Source: Clostridia bacterium (GTDB taxonomy: Bacteria; Bacillota; Clostridia; Christensenellales; CAG-314). Taken from it: 64,000 bases of DNA. The stretch covers positions 62,001 to 126,000 of the forward strand of contig JAVVRZ010000002.1 of assembly GCA_036654455.1 (NCBI GenBank), read 5' to 3'. The position numbers and the translations under genes are program-made. The notes beneath the pieces were generated by a model. It saw only the letters and a list, made by a program, of their open reading frames with translations. It was not told the origin of the DNA and made no database searches. This document shows positions 43,920 to 51,381 of this stretch, piece by piece. The first letter of the stretch is position 1. Each line of letters begins with the position of its first letter.

Positions 43920-45635
43920 TTACTGCTTTGGAGCTACGACTATTGTAATCGTCTTAGTTGCCGAATCAACAATTACCGAACTAACCTTATAGTAACCGTC
44001 TTGCCCCATTGATTCGTCTAAATATATTGAAACGTCAAACTCTGTATTAGCGCCCTCGTATAGAGTAATTGTCGTATTCTGCTCTGGCATTTCGCCGGTT
44101 GTAAAAGTAATAGATGCTTTAAATAATTGTCCGTCTTTGTTTATAAATTTAACGTATTTGCCTATCGAAGAAGTATCGCTTTCGTTAATAAAACTACCGT
44201 CTTCGAATTTAAAGATTACATTGTAGACCGCTTTTTTAGCTACGTATAAATGTAATTCTCCCTGCTTAACTTCTTCCCAAATATTTGCAACTTTATAACT
44301 ATCGCCAACTTTTGTCAAAAGAAAATCGTCGATAAACAAAGCGTCATTTTTGGGTATAGCTACGCAAAAACTGCCTAATCCTTGCAAGTCGTATTCGCAC
44401 TCGTAGGCGTATCCTTGTTTAGATACGTATACGTTTAGGCTATTTGCTTTTGTAGGGTCGTTAATTGTCCCTTTAAATACTTGCGACTCAACGGCGACTA
44501 TCATACCGCTAATACAGCTATTATAAATTTTGAAGGTATAGCCGACATCACCTACGACGGCGTAAGCTGTGATATATTGACCTTGCTCAAAATATTGCTT
44601 TTGTAAAGATGGTATGCTTAGCTTATCTTTAACTACAATCTTGTAGAAATTGCCAACTTTTTGGCTTGAAGCAGGTTGACCTTGGCACATACCAATACCA
44701 ATATAGACATAGACATCGCCTGCAATAGGTTTGCCCGAATTGTCTACAAATGTATATTCTACCGCAGTAGACTTTTTGGCGATGTATCTGCCCTTAATTA
44801 CTCGGTTGTTATCTAGCTTGTTGATAGCGTAGTACGAATCAAATTCAAAATTACCGCTACTATCTTTAACGCTTATTATTACTTGGTCTTTTGGAATTTG
44901 TAGTTTTACGCTTCCTTTATTATCAGTTTCGGCAATTTTTACAGCGTCGACATAAATGTCAAGTCCTTTCAAATTGTTGCCATTTAAATCTACCATACGT
45001 ATGGTTAGTTCAGTCTGCTTATACGTTAAGGTCGTAGTATAAAGAGTTTTATTATTATCTAATATTGTTTGTGAAGCGCCTTCGACATAGTCGTTAGGCA
45101 ATATTTCTATCTTGTCGCCTATGCTAGCGGTGACGGTTAAACCATAACTATTGCCGGCGGTATATTTATATGTTTTGTCGCCTACGGTAAAATCTACGTC
45201 GATATTTATTGGCGCATTGGTTTCGTCTACAAATCTAACTGTAATAGTATTTATTGCTTGTTCGCCTAAGGTAGCGACAACGTCTTGTTTCTGCCCCTTT
45301 TTGTTAACAAAAACCGAACTGGGGTTGAAGTTAAAGCCAAATTTTTCGTAAGTAATGGTAGCCGCCTCGTATAAATTTATTGCATATTGCCCTTGCGAGT
45401 CGGTTACGTCAACTTCCATTGTTCCATACTTCACCTTAACGCCGGGCAAACCTGCGCCATTAAAGGTTACTACGCCCGAGATGTCAATTTTATTTCCACC
45501 AGTTCCGCTGTCGCCATCGTCAACTAAGGATATTATTAAGAATGTAATGGCTGTTAGCGCAAGAATAGAGGCTATTACAATTAAGCTTATAAGTAATCCT
45601 TTTTTGTTTGTAGTTTTATAAGTTTTGTACTTCAT
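43920..45635 (-). CDS. Membrane-anchored protein with repeated beta-sandwich (carboxypeptidase-regulatory-like) domains
   Basis: This 571-aa protein has a short basic cytoplasmic N-terminus (MKYKTYKTTNKKG), one membrane helix (about 14-36) and an extracellular series of Ig-like modules. The first (about 50-85, ISGVVTFNGAGLPGVKVKYG with SQGQYAINL) matches the carboxypeptidase regulatory-like pattern. Weaker copies follow (TVRFVDETNAPINIDV, TIRMVDLNGNNLKGLDIYV, YTFVDNSGKPIAGDVYV). The start at 45635 has GGAGA upstream; a longer frame to 45653 lacks that. It lies between the RsgI-like gene and the lipoprotein on the same strand. A structural or sensing envelope role is inferred. Confidence 0.75.
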   Translation of the reverse strand: MKYKTYKTTNKKGLLISLIVIASILALTAITFLIISLVDDGDSGTGGNKIDISGVVTFNGAGLPGVKVKYGTMEVDVTDSQGQYAINLYEAATITYEKFGFNFNPSSVFVNKKGQKQDVVATLGEQAINTITVRFVDETNAPINIDVDFTVGDKTYKYTAGNSYGLTVTASIGDKIEILPNDYVEGASQTILDNNKTLYTTTLTYKQTELTIRMVDLNGNNLKGLDIYVDAVKIAETDNKGSVKLQIPKDQVIISVKDSSGNFEFDSYYAINKLDNNRVIKGRYIAKKSTAVEYTFVDNSGKPIAGDVYVYIGIGMCQGQPASSQKVGNFYKIVVKDKLSIPSLQKQYFEQGQYITAYAVVGDVGYTFKIYNSCISGMIVAVESQVFKGTINDPTKANSLNVYVSKQGYAYECEYDLQGLGSFCVAIPKNDALFIDDFLLTKVGDSYKVANIWEEVKQGELHLYVAKKAVYNVIFKFEDGSFINESDTSSIGKYVKFINKDGQLFKASITFTTGEMPEQNTTITLYEGANTEFDVSIYLDESMGQDGYYKVSSVIVDSATKTITIVVAPKQ

Positions 45636-45799
45636 AGTTATCTCCGTCCACAATATTTAATTAATATTTGTATATTCTTATGTAATTAATATAATTATAA
45701 CACATTTTGAAATCTCTGCAAGTTTTATCTATTAATTTTTAATCGTTTAAAAGATAATTTAGCGTAAATAGTTATTTTTTTGTCCTATAAATTACAAAA

Positions 45800-45823
45800 A
45801 ACACTCAAATTGCGTTGAGTGTT
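45800..45823 (-). terminator. Terminator of the sigma/anti-sigma operon
   Basis: A minus-strand stem AACACTCAA / TTGAGTGTT is followed by TTTTTT. Confidence 0.8.
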
Positions 45824-45908
45824 AAAATTTCGATATAATAAGACATATTTTTAGAACAAAGTTTAATTCTAGTAACAGTAGTGCGCTTCAACTTATGTAA
45901 CTTAGAGT

Positions 45909-47063
45909 CTATTCGTCGGTAGGCGGATTGTCGGGATTATCGGGGTTATCTGGATTATCGGGGTTATCGGTAGGATTATCTGGGTTGTCGGTAGGGTTGT
46001 CGGTTGGGTTATCGGGATTGTCGGTAGGGTTATCAGGGTTATCGGTAGGCTTGTCCTCAGTGCTAGTGTCTTCTTCGGGGTTTTCGTCTTGATTGCTCCC
46101 GTCCTTATCAAGTAAGTCTTCGGAAGCAATTTCAAACAAATCTTCTAATTTATCTTTATAATCTTCTTCTGTTTTTGACCCGTCAATTAATTCGGCTTGA
46201 ATTTTTTCCAGGTCTACAAGCTGTTCGTCAATTTTTGTAGCTAACTCGTCAAGCTTATCGGCAAGTTCTTCTTTATCAGTGGTGTCAAGTTCGGTTGTAT
46301 CAAAGTCAAGTTTGTATTTAAATACCGCTAAGGTTTCTTTAAGTTCATTTAAGGTAATTTTACCCTCTTTGCAACCTGTTACTTTGTTTGAAAGATTGGT
46401 TAATTCGTCAATCTTTGTTTTTAAGCCGTTTTTAATTTTTAGTTCAAAGTCTTTGATAAGTTGCGTTTGATATTCGTTTAATTTTTTCTCGTCTAGTTGG
46501 TCGAGCAACGTTTCTATTTCGTCCTCGCTTAAAGATAGAACGTCGGCGTTAGCGATATTTGCTTGTTGTAGCGCCGACATAACATCGGCAAGTATACCTG
46601 TATAGACGCTTTCTTGGGTTTTTTTGTCCTTGCTAACAACCCCTAACTTTAACTGTCCGTTATCTTTAAGATAGCCTAACTTCTTGGCTCGCTCGATTAC
46701 AATTTTTGTAGCTTCCTTAATATCCTTGCCCACGAGATTGTTGTTAAGTAGCAGTTTGACGCCGTCTTCGTTTAAGGCTTGTTGAGCCGTAACAATGTTA
46801 TCCTTATTTACTTCGAGCTGTACGCGAGGGTTGATAGACATTGTAACGCAATATGCTTGGCTAGTTACGCTTGGCAGGAATACGGTAAGCGACACAATCA
46901 AGAGTATTACCGCAAGGGCTGAGGCAAATGTCATTTTAAACACAAGCGGACGCTTACTCTTTTTTGCATTCTGCCAGTTGACGCTACTAAGAATATATTG
47001 CTTATCGACTTTAATTTTGCTGTCTAACTCTTGATTAATAGCGTGTTTATATTTATCTTTCAT
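45909..47063 (-). CDS. RsgI-like membrane anti-sigma factor
   Basis: This 384-aa single-pass protein has a cytoplasmic N-terminus (about 1-40) expected to bind the sigma factor and a membrane helix (about 43-63). Just outside follows the RsgI-type middle domain CVTMSINPRVQLEVNKDN...ALNEDGVKLL. A helical region comes next (about 150-320), then a Pro/Asp/Asn tail of repeated TDNPDNP (about 335-384). The start at 47063 has AAGGAGG just upstream and overlaps the sigma gene by 11 bp; the frame extends to 47156 but only inside the sigma gene. It probably holds the ECF sigma at the membrane until an envelope signal releases it. Confidence 0.82.
   Translation of the reverse strand: MKDKYKHAINQELDSKIKVDKQYILSSVNWQNAKKSKRPLVFKMTFASALAVILLIVSLTVFLPSVTSQAYCVTMSINPRVQLEVNKDNIVTAQQALNEDGVKLLLNNNLVGKDIKEATKIVIERAKKLGYLKDNGQLKLGVVSKDKKTQESVYTGILADVMSALQQANIANADVLSLSEDEIETLLDQLDEKKLNEYQTQLIKDFELKIKNGLKTKIDELTNLSNKVTGCKEGKITLNELKETLAVFKYKLDFDTTELDTTDKEELADKLDELATKIDEQLVDLEKIQAELIDGSKTEEDYKDKLEDLFEIASEDLLDKDGSNQDENPEEDTSTEDKPTDNPDNPTDNPDNPTDNPTDNPDNPTDNPDNPDNPDNPDNPPTDE
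45915..46060. repeat. Pro-Asp-Asn coding repeat in the RsgI-like gene
   Basis: Short imperfect repeats (TTATCGGGGTTATCTGG-like units) encode (T)DNPDNP about a dozen times. Such tracts readily change copy number. Confidence 0.75.
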
Positions 47064-47589
47064 CGTACACCTCCTTGTAATAGTGTTTAACTTTTTCGAT
47101 GGCTTTATTATATTGCCAGTAAATTGTGGCAAGAGGCTTACCCAGCATATTGGCAATTTCGGTTCTATTGTAACCTTGTATTACAGCAAGCTCGATTAAC
47201 TGCCATTCCTCAGCCGGCATCTTCTCCTTGCATAATAGTAGTAGAGGCGTGTCTATGCTATCAAATATAGTAGGAGCTTCGGCAGATAGAAATTCTTCAT
47301 TCTCGATGCTTGCGGTAAATCTACGTTGATTATATACGTTAATTGCTTTGTTGCGAGCAATCGTAAGTAGATATGCGTGAAAATTTTTATCGCAATCTAG
47401 GCTAATAAGGTTGTTGAGGAAAGTTATGTAAGTTTCTTGCATAACGTCGTTAGCTTCCTCTTGATTTTTAAGTACGCTAAAAGTAATGTAAAACACAGCA
47501 TTTTTCGTCAATTCAAAGAATTCGTCAAAATACTGTTGCTTACCTTTTTTTAGCTCCTTAACGCAACGGTTTAGTCTTATGTTGTCCAT
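47053..47589 (-). CDS. ECF-family RNA polymerase sigma factor
   Basis: This 178-aa sigma-70-like factor has region 2 (about 15-80, with EEANDVMQETYITFLNNL) and region 4 (about 115-170, AEEWQLIELAVIQGYNRTEIANMLGKPLATIYWQYNKAIEK) and no region 3, as in extracytoplasmic-function sigmas. The start at 47589 (MDNIRLNRC) gives the usual length; a TTG frame to 47640 would run through the candidate promoter. It overlaps the RsgI-like anti-sigma gene by 11 bp, so the two are coupled. The upstream element (47607-47640) is shared with the downstream lipoprotein gene and suggests autoregulation. Confidence 0.88.
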   Translation of the reverse strand: MDNIRLNRCVKELKKGKQQYFDEFFELTKNAVFYITFSVLKNQEEANDVMQETYITFLNNLISLDCDKNFHAYLLTIARNKAINVYNQRRFTASIENEEFLSAEAPTIFDSIDTPLLLLCKEKMPAEEWQLIELAVIQGYNRTEIANMLGKPLATIYWQYNKAIEKVKHYYKEVYDER

Positions 47590-47606
47590 ACTCTTTTCTA
47601 CTACCT

Positions 47607-47640
47607 TATATACAATTATACTAGCTCGAATTTCTAACAA
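47607..47640 (-). promoter_or_regulatory. Candidate autoregulated promoter of the ECF sigma gene
   Basis: Minus strand: TTGTTAGAAA (47640-47631), then at the same distance as in the lipoprotein promoter GTATAATTGTATATA. The 34-bp windows match at 23 positions without gaps. Confidence 0.6.
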
Positions 47641-47728
47641 ATTGCATAATTATTTGATTATTTTCTATATTGTACCATCTAGGCAGGTTATTTGCAATAA
47701 TTATTCCTTTATTTTTCTTAAACAATGA

Positions 47729-47767
47729 TAAAAAAATAGATACGCAATTATTCTAGCGTATCTATTT
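47729..47767 (-). terminator. Terminator of tRNA-Arg
   Basis: A minus-strand 12-bp stem AAATAGATACGC / GCGTATCTATTT is followed by TTTTTT. The stem begins at the last base of the encoded CCA. Confidence 0.85.
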
Positions 47768-47843
47768 GGCGAACCATAGAGGATTCGAACCTCCGACCTT
47801 TGCGTCCGTAGCGCAACGCTCTATCCAGCTGAGCTAATGGTCC
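47767..47843 (-). tRNA. tRNA-Arg (anticodon ACG)
   Basis: The 77-nt cloverleaf on the minus strand has acceptor GGACCAT paired with ATGGTTC, D-arm TAGCTCAGCTGGATAGAGC, anticodon stem TTGCG/CGCAA with loop CTACGGA (anticodon ACG, presumably deaminated to ICG), T-arm with GGTTCGAATCC, discriminator G and encoded CCA. It has its own promoter (47921-47949) and terminator. Confidence 0.95.
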
Positions 47844-47920
47844 ATATTGCTGATAAATTTGTTAAGCAATAAGATAAATTTGCTTTTTTGCTAAGCAATA
47901 TTTACTAATTTACCTAGCAT

Positions 47921-47949
47921 ATTATATACCGACAAAATAAAAAAGTCAA
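47921..47949 (-). promoter_or_regulatory. Promoter of tRNA-Arg
   Basis: Minus strand: TTGACT (47949-47944), 17-bp spacer, perfect TATAAT (47926-47921), giving a leader of about 70 nt before the tRNA. Confidence 0.75.
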
Positions 47950-48101
47950 TCACTTAAATAATATTTCAACAATTTGGCTTGTTAAATTTAAACAAGACAT
48001 AAGTTAAATTGTAAATTATAGCAAGACAGTAATATATTTTGCCACTTGATAAACTTTTAAAATTGTGTTAAACTTAGCTATATTACTCTTAGGAGAAAGA
48101 A

Positions 48102-49139
48102 ATGAAATTAATACATTGTTCGGATTTACATCTAGATTCGTCGCTAAACGCTTTGCCTAGCGAACTGGCAAAAAAACGCAGAATGGAGTTAATTACTACT
48201 TTTGTAAGGCTTACCGAGTACGCAAATGATAACGGAGTTAGCGTTATTATGCTTGCCGGCGATATTTTTGACACTAACTTTGCAACTTTTGCCACAAAAG
48301 AACGGTTTGCTTCGATAATCAAATCAAATGCAAACATTGACTTCTTGTGTCTTGAAGGCAATCACGACGAACAAAATTTCCTCTCCACTTTAAATTATCC
48401 CAACCTTAAACGCTTTAATTCGACTTGGACAAGTTATAGTTACGGCAACGTTGTCATTTGTGGCGCAAGCTGTGGCGAAATATCTTGCCTTGCTAGCTCT
48501 TTGTCGCTTAGCCCTACAAACCAAAATATCGTTCTTCTTCACGCTCAAATTGCAAGTCGTTCGCAAAATGACAATCTTAACCTTGTAGACTTTACAAACA
48601 AAAATATTGACTATCTCGCCTTAGGGCATTTGCACGCATTTAGACAAGACAAACTTGACAGGCGAGGCAAATATTGTTACTGCGGTTGTCTTGAAGGCAG
48701 AGGGTACGACGAGCTTGGGCAAAAAGGCTTTGTTCTATTAGACACTTGCGACAATATAAAGTCGACATTTATCCCCTTTGCATACAGGCAAGTCGAACAA
48801 ATCAGTCTTGACTTAACTTCGCTTAATTATGCGCAAATACTTGACTCGGCAAAAACTTTACTTAAAAATGTAAATCCTACCAGTATAGTTCGTTTGGTGT
48901 TAGAGGGTAGTTACAAAATAGACACTTATACGGGCATAAAAGAACTTGAAGAAATATATTCGCAAAAGTTCTTCTACTTCTGCGTAAAAGACGCTAGCAA
49001 ACCCGAAATTGATAAAAGTCAAGAAATATGTTTGAGCAATCAATTTATGTCTTATGTGGCGTCGTCTACGCTTACCGAGCAACAAAAAGGCAAGGTAATC
49101 GAGTACGGGCTTAAAGCGTTAAGGGGAGAAAACTTATGA
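48102..49139 (+). CDS. YhaO/SbcD-like metallophosphoesterase
   Basis: This 345-aa nuclease-family protein has the five metallophosphoesterase motifs: HCSDLHLDSSL (5-15), GDIFD (about 53), GNHDE (about 86), a histidine in LLHAQI and GHLHAF (about 175). This pattern is that of the SbcD/Mre11 and YhaO group, which process DNA ends with an SMC-like partner. The partner is the YhaN-like gene at 49291. AGGAG lies before the ATG. The gene's last 143 bp are part of a 155-bp tandem duplication, so the original 4-bp overlap with the partner has been pushed apart. Confidence 0.85.
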   Translation: MKLIHCSDLHLDSSLNALPSELAKKRRMELITTFVRLTEYANDNGVSVIMLAGDIFDTNFATFATKERFASIIKSNANIDFLCLEGNHDEQNFLSTLNYPNLKRFNSTWTSYSYGNVVICGASCGEISCLASSLSLSPTNQNIVLLHAQIASRSQNDNLNLVDFTNKNIDYLALGHLHAFRQDKLDRRGKYCYCGCLEGRGYDELGQKGFVLLDTCDNIKSTFIPFAYRQVEQISLDLTSLNYAQILDSAKTLLKNVNPTSIVRLVLEGSYKIDTYTGIKELEEIYSQKFFYFCVKDASKPEIDKSQEICLSNQFMSYVASSTLTEQQKGKVIEYGLKALRGENL

Positions 49140-49306
49140 GAATTATTTCTTGCAAACCCGAAATTGATAAAAGTCAAGAAATATGTTTGAGCAATCAATT
49201 TATGTCTTATGTGGCGTCGTCTACGCTTACCGAGCAACAAAAAGGCAAGGTAATCGAGTATGGGCTTAAAGTGTTAAGGGGAGAAAACTTATGAGAATTA
49301 TTTCTT
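48997..49306 (+). repeat. 155-bp tandem duplication across the YhaO/YhaN junction
   Basis: Copy 1 at 48997-49151 and copy 2 at 49152-49306 differ at only two positions, both C to T (near 49115/49270 and 49127/49282). Each copy carries the 3' end of the YhaO-like gene and the first codons of the YhaN-like gene. Confidence 0.95.
49136..49294 (+). pseudogene. 52-codon hybrid reading frame created by the duplication
   Basis: It starts at the old YhaN-type ATG (MRIISC) and then runs into the duplicated YhaO C-terminus (KPEIDKSQE...LRGENL), ending at the TGA that overlaps the current YhaN start by 4 bp. It retains the original ribosome site, so it may be translated and keep coupling intact, but it has no independent domain. 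Confidence 0.7.
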
Positions 49307-51270
49307 GTCATATAGATGGTTTTGGCAAATTAGTAAATCTAGATTACGAATTTGCCCCCACCCTAAACTCAATATGTCAACCTAACGGCTGGGGAAAAAC
49401 CACGCTTGCGGTATTTATTAAAGCTATGCTTTATGATATTCAGGACGTTAGAAAAGACTCTATTTGCGACAACGAATACGACAAATACAAGCCTTTCGCC
49501 GATTGCGTGTTTGGCGGAAGTTTAATTTTTAGTCAAAATGACAAGATATACCGCATTGAACGCACTTTTGGAAGGACAAAAGACAAAAAATCTTGCGTTG
49601 TATACGACCAAAAAACCAATATGACGACCACGGACTACGATAATACGCAAGAAATAGGCGTTCAAGTGTTGGGAGTAGATGTAAACACCTATATGCGTAG
49701 CTACTATTTGCCACAAAATATAGAACTAACGTCGAGTGACGAGAATAGTAGTTTAAACAGCTTGCTTGCCGGTCAAAGCGAGGAAAATTACAAAAAAGCG
49801 CTTGACATTCTTGACAAAAAAAGAATGTCTTACAAACTTAAAAAAGGGCGAGGCGGACTGATTTGTAAATTGGAGGATAAAATTAGCCAACTTCAACTGG
49901 ACGAAAACCAAGCTAGAAAGGCTCAAAATCAAGTCGAAGTTTTTGAAAAACAGCTAGACTTTACAAATCAACAAATTAAGGAACTTGAAACGCAAATAAT
50001 AACACTTAAACAAAAAATAGCTTTGTCCACAAAACAAAGCCAACAAAATATATATTTAGAGCATATTAAAACGTTAGAGAATAAGCTAGACGAACTTATA
50101 GAACAAACTAAGAGCCTTAAAGAGAGTCTGCCCTTAGATATACTTGACGAAAACAAAATTTCTCAACTTATGGATAAAAACACCGAGTTAATAGAACTGG
50201 CTCAAACTAAACTAAACTTAGACCTTCAACCTACGCAAACTAATCAAAAAACTTTGTCTGGTAAATCAAAGATTGCTTTTTATGCCCTTATCGCAATGTT
50301 TATAGCTTGTTTAGTTGGCGGTTGCGTAGCTTTCGTATACGATACTTTAATCGGCATAATTTTAATAGCCCTAGCTTTTGTATGTTCGGCTGTAAGTTTT
50401 GTCATATTCTATAACAATAAATTAAACCAAAATACAATGTACTCTAAGCAAACAAACGACGAGCAAACCTTAAAAAATAGACAAGCCGAGATTGAAGGCA
50501 AGATAGCTAATATTAACGAATACTTATCTAAATATTTTGGTAAAATTTGCTTAAATTACTCAAATGAAATTATTGCCCTGCAACAAAAGTTGTCTTTGCT
50601 AAGTCAAAACTGTAAACAAATTAACGAGCTTAAACAAGAAATTGCCGATTACAAAACCGAACACAATCTTGAAGGCAAACAATTATCCGTTCAAAATATA
50701 GAATTGCTTCAAAGACAGCTAGATTTAAGCATCGCAAAGATTAACGCCCTTACTCACGACCTTGCCACAGAAGAAAGTCAAATAAAAACGTACAAAAATT
50801 TGGCAGATAAACTTGTAGAAATTGTTGAGCAACAAGAATATTTGGGCGAAGAACTTAAAAAATGCGAAGAAGAATTTACCTTGATTGACTATACTTCTAC
50901 CTTTTTAAAAAAGGCAAAACAAGAACTTGCGTTAGAATATTTGCCAAAATTAAGACAAAACTTTAAACAACTAATCAACATTTTTACCGAGCTTAACTTT
51001 GACCTAGACATCAATTTAACCCCGTCTTTTACCTTGCTTGGTCAAACAAGAAAATATGATTTTTTGTCGCAAGGGTACAAAGATATTGTCAAGCTGTGTT
51101 CTAGGCTGGCTCTATGCGGGTGTCTTGACAACAAAAATAACTTCTTAATATTAGACGACCCCTTAGCTAATATGGACGACGACAAACTTGTAGAGGCTAA
51201 AAGACTGCTTGTCGAACTTTCGAAACAATATCAAATAATATATATCGTCTGTCACAGTAGTCGTAGCTAA
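49291..51270 (+). CDS. YhaN/SbcC-like ATPase with coiled coils and a central membrane hairpin
   Basis: This 659-aa SMC-like ATPase has Walker A PNGWGKTTLA (about 31-40), long coiled coils (about 190-310 and 390-560), a signature-like FLSQGYKDIVKLCSRLALCG (about 590) and Walker B LILDDPLANMDDD (about 625). Two adjacent hydrophobic helices (about 330-375) interrupt the coil, as in Firmicutes YhaN, and would tether it to the membrane. It partners the YhaO-like nuclease in DNA-end processing. The start lies in copy 2 of the 155-bp duplication with a GGGGAG site intact. Confidence 0.85.
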   Translation: MRIISCHIDGFGKLVNLDYEFAPTLNSICQPNGWGKTTLAVFIKAMLYDIQDVRKDSICDNEYDKYKPFADCVFGGSLIFSQNDKIYRIERTFGRTKDKKSCVVYDQKTNMTTTDYDNTQEIGVQVLGVDVNTYMRSYYLPQNIELTSSDENSSLNSLLAGQSEENYKKALDILDKKRMSYKLKKGRGGLICKLEDKISQLQLDENQARKAQNQVEVFEKQLDFTNQQIKELETQIITLKQKIALSTKQSQQNIYLEHIKTLENKLDELIEQTKSLKESLPLDILDENKISQLMDKNTELIELAQTKLNLDLQPTQTNQKTLSGKSKIAFYALIAMFIACLVGGCVAFVYDTLIGIILIALAFVCSAVSFVIFYNNKLNQNTMYSKQTNDEQTLKNRQAEIEGKIANINEYLSKYFGKICLNYSNEIIALQQKLSLLSQNCKQINELKQEIADYKTEHNLEGKQLSVQNIELLQRQLDLSIAKINALTHDLATEESQIKTYKNLADKLVEIVEQQEYLGEELKKCEEEFTLIDYTSTFLKKAKQELALEYLPKLRQNFKQLINIFTELNFDLDINLTPSFTLLGQTRKYDFLSQGYKDIVKLCSRLALCGCLDNKNNFLILDDPLANMDDDKLVEAKRLLVELSKQYQIIYIVCHSSRS

Positions 51271-51304
51271 AAATAGTCATTTACAAAAAACTACTTCTCA
51301 ACTT

Positions 51305-51339
51305 AAAACAGCCATGGGTAATTACCTACGGCTGTTTTT
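51305..51339. terminator. Bidirectional terminator between YhaN-like and proS
   Basis: A stem AAACAGCC / GGCTGTTT with an inner GGTAATTACC hairpin, flanked by A and T tracts. Confidence 0.85.
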
Positions 51340-51381
51340 GTTTGGTATATTAGTTATTATTTGTAAAAACTAAGCGACGTT

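Noticed and set aside
47064-47156. N-terminal extension of the RsgI-like protein
   Set aside because: The extra 31 codons lie inside the sigma-factor gene; AAGGAGG sits directly before the ATG at 47063.
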